This document shows, piece after piece, positions 58,553 through 64,000 of a stretch of 64,000 bases of DNA. Under the pieces are notes generated by a model, which saw nothing but the letters and a program-made list of their open reading frames with translations, was not told the DNA's origin and did not search any database. This DNA comes from Candidatus Onthomonas avicola (lineage in GTDB: Bacteria > Bacillota > Clostridia > Oscillospirales > Oscillospiraceae). The stretch spans positions 1 through 64,000 of the forward strand of contig DVJB01000039.1 in the NCBI GenBank assembly GCA_018710845.1, in the 5' to 3' direction. Every line of letters starts with the position of its first letter. The first letter of the stretch is position 1. The translations under genes and the position numbers were made by a program.

Positions 58553-59317
58553 ATGACTGAATGTAAGCAGAATCGAGCCGATCCGGCCATCATCGCCAAA
58601 GACGTCCATCTGAGCTACCGTAGCATTGTCCCCGTCTCCATGCGCGCGCAGCAGTCTGAGACCCCCTCTATCCGCCGCAAAGGGCGCGTGGAGCACTTCG
58701 AGGCGCTGCATGGCATCTCCTTTGAGATCCAGCGCGGGGAGATCGTCGGGCTGGTGGGCCGCAATGGCTCGGGCAAGAGCACGCTGCTACGGGTACTGGC
58801 CGGGATCTTTGAGCCGGACTCCGGCTCGGTTGACCTGCACGGGTGCACTGTCTCCCTGCTGGCCCTCGGTGTCGGCTTTCTGAAGGACCTCTCCGGCCGG
58901 GAGAATATCTATCTGTCCGGTATGCTGCTCGGCTTCACCAAACAGGAGATCGACGAGCAGATTGAGGAGATCATCGCCTTCTCCGAGCTGGGTTCCTTTA
59001 TCGAAAAGCCGGTGCGCACCTATTCCAGCGGCATGGCCTCCAAGCTGGGCTTCGCCATCACCGCCATCTTGAAGACAGATATCATCCTGGTCGACGAGGT
59101 GCTGTCGGTGGGCGACGCGAAGTTCAAGAAGAAGAGCTTTAACAAGATGATGGAGCTGATCTCGGAAAAGACGCGGACGGTGGTCATCGTCTCCCACAGC
59201 ACGGAAACCATCCAGCAACTGTGCAACACGGTGATCTGGCTGCATGACGGCGATATCCGAATGACCGGCCCCACTGAGCAGGTCATGCCGCAGTATGTCA
59301 AATTTATGGATTCCTGA
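58553..59317 (+). CDS. ABC ATPase of polysaccharide/teichoic acid export type (TagH/Wzt-like)
   Basis: FEALHGISFEIQRGEIVGLVGRNGSGKSTLLRVLAGIFEPDSG, LLALGVGFLKDLSGRENIYLSGMLLG, YSSGMASKLGFAI. Confidence 0.92.
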   Translation: MTECKQNRADPAIIAKDVHLSYRSIVPVSMRAQQSETPSIRRKGRVEHFEALHGISFEIQRGEIVGLVGRNGSGKSTLLRVLAGIFEPDSGSVDLHGCTVSLLALGVGFLKDLSGRENIYLSGMLLGFTKQEIDEQIEEIIAFSELGSFIEKPVRTYSSGMASKLGFAITAILKTDIILVDEVLSVGDAKFKKKSFNKMMELISEKTRTVVIVSHSTETIQQLCNTVIWLHDGDIRMTGPTEQVMPQYVKFMDS

Positions 59318-59337
59318 CCGGCGCCGGCGTCCGTTTG

Positions 59338-59379
59338 ATCCTCCATATTCCGGCTGATACCCGGTATGGAGGATTTTTT
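59338..59379 (+). terminator. Terminator after the TagH-like gene
   Basis: ATCCTCCATA...TATGGAGGAT then TTTTTT. Confidence 0.85.
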
Positions 59380-59443
59380 ACGCCAGAGCAGAACCTCACA
59401 GCGGCGCCCGGAGCAGGACGCCGCCCGGAACAGGAGGGATTGA

Positions 59444-61426
59444 ATGGATTTGTCCGCAGTGAGCGAAGGATTGGACCGGATTGGGGCCATATTGAGCGAA
59501 TCGCTGTCCGGGCTGCTGGCGCAGGAGGGACTTGCCGTCCTGCTGGAGCAGGTATTGGGCACAGTGATGCGCTTTCTGCTGCCCGTGCTGGCGCTGCTGG
59601 TGGTCATCCGCTGCGCGCGCAGCCTGCTGCAGGGCAGGCTGGAGTCGGAGACCTGGGGCTATCTGAGCGACGCCGGCGGGCAGACCATGCCGCTGGAGCA
59701 CTGGGAGGTCCTGCTCGGCCGTTCGCGCCGGTGCGACATCGTCCTGCCGGACGCCACCGTCTCGCGCAACCACGCGGCCATGATTCGCAACGACAAGGGG
59801 CAGTGGACGCTCTATCCGCTGCGCAGCAAGAACGGCGTGCTGCTCAACGGGTACCCCGTCACGCAGGCGGCCCCGCTCACCGGCGGAGACGTCATCGCCC
59901 TCGGGGAGACGGAGCTGGCCTTCCGCCCCATCTCTGCCGAGGAGGAGCAGCGCCAGGCCCAGTCGCGCACGCGGCCGGGCAAGGTCTTCTCCCCCGGTAT
60001 GACGCTCTTTTTGCTCACGCTGTTTCAGGCCATTTTGTGCCTGCAGCTGGGAGGTGTGGTCGAACCGGAGTACCAGCGGGCGGTCTACGTCTCCTTCGGC
60101 GTGCTCGCCGGGCTGATGTGGCTGGTGTACGTCATCTACCGCGTGCTCCGGCGGACCGGCTTTGAGATCGAGACGCTCGCCTTTTTCCTCACCTCACTCT
60201 GCCTGACGGTGACCTCCATCTCCGAGCCGCACAGCCTCTACCGCCAGCTGCTGACGGTCGTGCTCGGGCTGATCGCCTTCTTTGTCCTCTCCATCCTGCT
60301 GCGCGACCTGGAGCTGTCCAAGAAGCTGCGCTGGCCGGCGGCGATCGGCGCGGTCGCCCTGCTGGCCTTCAACGTACTGCTCGGCGAGGTGCTCTTCGGC
60401 GCGCGCAACTGGGTGAGCCTCGGGCCGGTCTCCTTCCAGCCGTCTGAGCTGGTGAAGGTGATCTTCATCCTGGTCGGCTCGACGACGCTGGACCGGATGT
60501 TCGCCCGGCGAAATCTGATCTTCACGCTGGTCTTCTCCGCCTACTGCGTGGGCTGCCTGGCGCTGATGAGTGATTTCGGCACGGCGCTGATCTTTTTCGT
60601 CGCCTTCCTGGCCATCGCCTTCCTGCGCTCGGGGGACTTGCCGTCGGTGGCCTTTATGACGGCGGCGGCGGTGTTTGCCGGGTTTCTGGTGCTCCAGTAC
60701 CGGCCCTATATCGCCAACCGTTTCTCCGTCTATCTCCACGTCTGGGAAGACCCGTCCGGGCTGGGCTACCAGCAGACGCGCACCCTCTCCGCCCTCGCCA
60801 GCGGCGGTCTGTTCGGCCAGGGGCTGGGCAACGGGTGGCTGAAGAACATCGGCGCGGCCAACACCGACCTGGTCTTCGGCGTGCTGGCCGAGGAGCTGGG
60901 GCTGATCATCGCCGTGCTGGCCGTAGTGGTGATTTTGCTGCTGGCCCTCTTCACCGTCAAGTCCGCGGCCACCGCGCGCTCATCCTTCTATGTAATCGCC
61001 GCCTGCGCGACGGCGATGATCTTCCTCGTGCAGACGATGCTCAACGTCTTCGGCTCGACCGACCTGTTGCCGCTGACCGGCGTGACCTTCCCCTTTGTCT
61101 CCTGCGGCGGGTCGAGTATGCTCGCCTGCTGGTGTCTGCTGGCCTATATCAAGGCCTCGGACACCCGGCAGAACGCCGGCATCGCCGTCCGCCTGCCCAG
61201 CCGAAGGAAAAAAAACGCCGCGGCGCCCGAGCCGGAACGCGCCCCCCGGTTCAGCCGCCGCGCGCGGCCCCACGCCGCAAGCGATCTGGACGCCACGCAG
61301 CCCTTCCGCCCGCCGGTGGCGACGCCGCTGGCGGATGCTCAGGACGACTTTACGGCCGACCTCTCCATCCACACCGACGCGGACGACTGGCAGTCCTATT
61401 TCCCCTGGGAGGAGGATGACTCGTGA
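59444..61426 (+). CDS. FHA domain fused to an FtsW/RodA/SpoVE-family polymerase
   Basis: N-terminal TM; FHA motifs LLGRSRRCDIVLPDATVSRNHAAMI...RSKNGVLLNG; SEDS core VSLGPVSFQPSELVKV, FGTALIFF, LLPLTGVTFPFVSCGGSSML. Confidence 0.94.
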   Translation: MDLSAVSEGLDRIGAILSESLSGLLAQEGLAVLLEQVLGTVMRFLLPVLALLVVIRCARSLLQGRLESETWGYLSDAGGQTMPLEHWEVLLGRSRRCDIVLPDATVSRNHAAMIRNDKGQWTLYPLRSKNGVLLNGYPVTQAAPLTGGDVIALGETELAFRPISAEEEQRQAQSRTRPGKVFSPGMTLFLLTLFQAILCLQLGGVVEPEYQRAVYVSFGVLAGLMWLVYVIYRVLRRTGFEIETLAFFLTSLCLTVTSISEPHSLYRQLLTVVLGLIAFFVLSILLRDLELSKKLRWPAAIGAVALLAFNVLLGEVLFGARNWVSLGPVSFQPSELVKVIFILVGSTTLDRMFARRNLIFTLVFSAYCVGCLALMSDFGTALIFFVAFLAIAFLRSGDLPSVAFMTAAAVFAGFLVLQYRPYIANRFSVYLHVWEDPSGLGYQQTRTLSALASGGLFGQGLGNGWLKNIGAANTDLVFGVLAEELGLIIAVLAVVVILLLALFTVKSAATARSSFYVIAACATAMIFLVQTMLNVFGSTDLLPLTGVTFPFVSCGGSSMLACWCLLAYIKASDTRQNAGIAVRLPSRRKKNAAAPEPERAPRFSRRARPHAASDLDATQPFRPPVATPLADAQDDFTADLSIHTDADDWQSYFPWEEDDS

Positions 61427-62784
61427 AAAAGCTCAGCGGCCGGACGTGGTTTGTCCTGCTGTTTACCATCCTGCTGGCAGCCGGAACGCTCATCCTGCTC
61501 GGGATGTATGTGGTGCACGGGCGCGACTGGGCCTCCTTCTCCGCCAACCGGCACCTGTATACCGACGGGCGGATCGCCACCGGCTCGATCACCGACCGCA
61601 ACGGCCTGCTCCTCTTTGACGGGGAGACAGGAGACTATGCGCAGGACGGGGCGATCCGCACCGCCACGCTGCACGCGGTGGGCGATGAGTACGGCAACAT
61701 CATCACCGGGGCCAAGCTCCTCTTCTCCGACCGGATGGGGAGTTATAACCCGATCACCGGCGTGAGCGAGACGGGCAACACCGTCAGCCTCACGATTGAC
61801 GCCGAGCTCTGCCAGACCGCCTATGAGGCCCTCGCCGGGCGCAGCGGCGCGGTGGGCGTGTACAACTACGAGACGGGGGAAATTCTCTGCATGGTCTCCT
61901 CCCCCTCCTTCGACCCCTACGACTCGGAGGAGGTGCTGGCAGGGGTCAACGCCGGAGAGAGCCGATATGACGGGGTCTACCTCAACCACTTTCTCTCCGC
62001 CACCTTCACCCCCGGCTCCATCTTCAAGGTCGTCACCGCGGCGGCCGCGATTGAGCGGCTGGGGGCGCTGGAGGACTTCACCTACACCTGCACCGGCTCG
62101 ATGACGGTGGCGGGCAACCAGATCACCTGCCCCAGCGCCCACGGCTCGCTCGACCTCGCCAGCGCGCTGGCCAACTCCTGCAACGGGGCGTTCGCCGAGC
62201 TGGCGCTGGAGCTGGGCGGCGATGTGCTCTACGGCTATGCCGAGGCGGCCGGCCTGTTGGAGGGCGTGACGGTGGACAGTCTGACCTCCGCCGCCGGCCG
62301 GTTTGAGATCGCCCCCGACAACTCCTCTGAGCTGGCGTGGTCTGGCGTGGGCCAGTCCACCAACCTGGTCAACCCCTGCGCCGAACTGGTGCTGATGGGC
62401 TGTATCGCCGGGGAGGGCAGCGCGAGTGAGCCGACGCTGCTCCACTCCGTCACCAGCTCCATCGGTCTGCCGGTCAAGGGCGTCAGCGCAGGCACCGCCT
62501 CCATCGGCTGGAGTGAGGAGACCTGCCAGGCGCTCAAGGCCCTGATGCGAAACAACGTGCTCACCCACTATGGGCAGGAGCCGTTCGGCGACCTCGCTGT
62601 CTGCGCGAAATCCGGCACCGCTGAGGTGGGCAGCGGACTGGAGCCGCACGCCTGGTTCGTCGGGTTCCTCGACGACCCCTCCAACCCCTACGCCTTTGTC
62701 GTCCTGGTGGAAAACGGCGGCTCGGGCAGTACGGTGGCCGGCAGCATCGCCGCCACCGTCCTGAACGAGCTGTGCGGAGACTAA
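61423..62784 (+). CDS. Penicillin-binding protein, PbpA-like transpeptidase
   Basis: SxxK in TPGSIFKV, SxN in ANSCNGAF, KSGTAEV; single N-terminal TM; ATGACTCGTGA overlap with the SEDS gene. Confidence 0.94.
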   Translation: MKKLSGRTWFVLLFTILLAAGTLILLGMYVVHGRDWASFSANRHLYTDGRIATGSITDRNGLLLFDGETGDYAQDGAIRTATLHAVGDEYGNIITGAKLLFSDRMGSYNPITGVSETGNTVSLTIDAELCQTAYEALAGRSGAVGVYNYETGEILCMVSSPSFDPYDSEEVLAGVNAGESRYDGVYLNHFLSATFTPGSIFKVVTAAAAIERLGALEDFTYTCTGSMTVAGNQITCPSAHGSLDLASALANSCNGAFAELALELGGDVLYGYAEAAGLLEGVTVDSLTSAAGRFEIAPDNSSELAWSGVGQSTNLVNPCAELVLMGCIAGEGSASEPTLLHSVTSSIGLPVKGVSAGTASIGWSEETCQALKALMRNNVLTHYGQEPFGDLAVCAKSGTAEVGSGLEPHAWFVGFLDDPSNPYAFVVLVENGGSGSTVAGSIAATVLNELCGD

Positions 62785-62800
62785 AAAGCGAAACAACGAA

Positions 62801-62856
62801 AACAGGCACACGGACCCCGGACCGAAACCGGTCCCGTCCGTGTGCCTGTTTTATTT
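62801..62856. terminator. Terminator after the FHA-FtsW/PBP operon
   Basis: AACAGGCACACGGAC...GTCCGTGTGCCTGTT then TTATTTT. Confidence 0.85.
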
Positions 62857-62883
62857 TATGATAGAAGATAAAATCTCGCCGTG

Positions 62884-63351
62884 TCAGGACAGGCGCTTCT
62901 CGCACCGGCGGTGCGGGATGCCTGCCTCCTGAAAGACCGGGCCATAGCACCGGTAGCCGCAGCGCTCATAGAATCCGACCGCCTGGCACTGGGCATCCAG
63001 CCGGAGGACGCCACACGCGCGCACCTGGTCCAGCCGTTCAACGGCCAGCATCAGGAGCTTCCCGTAGCCGCCGCCGCGAAAGCACTTTCGCACCACCAGA
63101 CGTCCGACATGGACGGCGTCTGGCTCCCAGAGCAGGCGGAGGGTGGCGCAGGGCTCGCCGTCCACGCGCAGGAGGACGTGGGTGCACGTCCGGTCCGCCT
63201 CGTCCAGTTCCAGCGCGGCCGAAATCCCCTGCTCGGTCACAAAGACCTCGATGCGCAGGCGCAGACAGTCCACGAGGGATGCCTGGTCCTCCGCCAGCTC
63301 CACCGTACAGCCTGTCGGGACCCCCTCTGACAGCAGCTCTGCCGCGCTCAT
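62884..63351 (-). CDS. GNAT family acetyltransferase (ElaA-like)
   Basis: CLRLRIEVFVTEQGIS, LDEADRTCTHVLLRVDGEPCATLRL, VGRLVVRKCFRGGGYGKLLM, LDAQCQAVGFYERCGY. Confidence 0.9.
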   Translation of the reverse strand: MSAAELLSEGVPTGCTVELAEDQASLVDCLRLRIEVFVTEQGISAALELDEADRTCTHVLLRVDGEPCATLRLLWEPDAVHVGRLVVRKCFRGGGYGKLLMLAVERLDQVRACGVLRLDAQCQAVGFYERCGYRCYGPVFQEAGIPHRRCEKRLS

Positions 63352-64000
63352 GAGAGGGCCTCCACCACGGCGCGCAGCGTCTCCGGAAGTGCCTCTGCCG
63401 CCTCCTGTCCGGTGTAGATCACGCCGGCATAGCGGACGGCCCCGTCCTCGGAACAGAACCCGTCGTTCTCGCTGCGCACCATCTCCGCACGGCTGGAGAA
63501 AAGGGTGAACTTGTCCCGGTAGGGCAGATAGCCAAACGGGCAGAAACAGACGCAGTTGCCGCACTCATTGCACAGGTCGTCGATATGGACCGCCCGTTTC
63601 AGCTCGGGCAGGGGGACATTCGCCCGGTTTGGGCAGACGTCCACGCAGTTGCGGCAGCGGTAGCAGGCGGGGTCGTCCGGTATCTGCCGCGCCACCTTGC
63701 GGCGGGGCTTCTCCTTGTGGTAGTAGGGGTCCGCCGCCGTCTCCCCGATCAGCCTGCCGAGGGCCGCGCAGTCCACCCGGGCGGGGATTTCCTCCGGGAC
63801 AAGGGCGGCCAGGCGGGTCAGGTTGCGATAGCCGCCGTTTTTCAACAGTAGGGTGGCCACCGTCACCGGGGCGATGCCGGTGGAGAGCACCGCGGCGATA
63901 TTGTGCGCGTCGATACCGCCGGAGAAGGAGACGGGGAGCGCGCCGCCAAAGGCGTCCGAGAGGAGCTGCGCCGTGCGGATGGCGAGCAGGAAGAGGGGCT
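63348..64000 (-). CDS. YgfK-like Fe-S oxidoreductase (putative selenate reductase subunit), C-terminal part, truncated by window edge
   Basis: FSGGIDAHNIAAVLSTGIAPVTVATLLLKNGGYR; CYRCRNCVDVCPNRANV...CNECGNCVCFCPFGYLPYRDKFTLF. Confidence 0.85.
   Translation of the reverse strand, partial: PLFLLAIRTAQLLSDAFGGALPVSFSGGIDAHNIAAVLSTGIAPVTVATLLLKNGGYRNLTRLAALVPEEIPARVDCAALGRLIGETAADPYYHKEKPRRKVARQIPDDPACYRCRNCVDVCPNRANVPLPELKRAVHIDDLCNECGNCVCFCPFGYLPYRDKFTLFSSRAEMVRSENDGFCSEDGAVRYAGVIYTGQEAAEALPETLRAVVEALS

Overview
The window reads as a high-GC chromosomal segment of a spore-forming Clostridia-type Firmicute. It is mostly core genes at high coding density. From left to right: (1) ispA(partial)-xseB-xseA-TsaD-like-nusB, then a complete spoIIIAA-AH operon with a sigma-E-like promoter and a divergent MocR-type regulator; (2) a YabE-like G5/3D protein, rsmA, a serpin lipoprotein, a DUF4349-like lipoprotein and a variant amidase; (3) a compact his operon (hisZ-G-D-B-H-A-F-I-E); (4) a thioesterase, a YigZ-family gene, hflX, a flavin reductase, rpmE and addBA; (5) a DUF3810-like gene, cdd, a small AT-rich island, xpt, a polysaccharide deacetylase, rnz, and a ClpE-like zinc-finger Clp ATPase; (6) cvpA, a DUF5711-like gene, truA, ecfT/ecfA2/ecfA1 and an rRNA-type methyltransferase; (7) a LanFEG-like ABC transporter followed by an ECF sigma/DUF4179-like pair; (8) fabH, a U32 peptidase, mltG, an MTHFS, a DJ-1-like gene, tmk, a TagA-like gene, a TagH-like ATPase, an FHA-FtsW fusion with a transpeptidase, a GNAT, and a YgfK-like Fe-S protein (partial). 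I saw no rRNA, tRNA, CRISPR array, transposase or phage module. No single locus is clearly a new system. The best leads are the FHA-FtsW/PBP module, the Zn-finger Clp ATPase with a long middle domain, the secreted serpin, a perfect 23-bp duplication that creates a Met-Thr-stop minigene, the AT-rich island with a start-less ORF, and several promoter or operator structures. All family calls come from reading motifs by eye; no database search was run.
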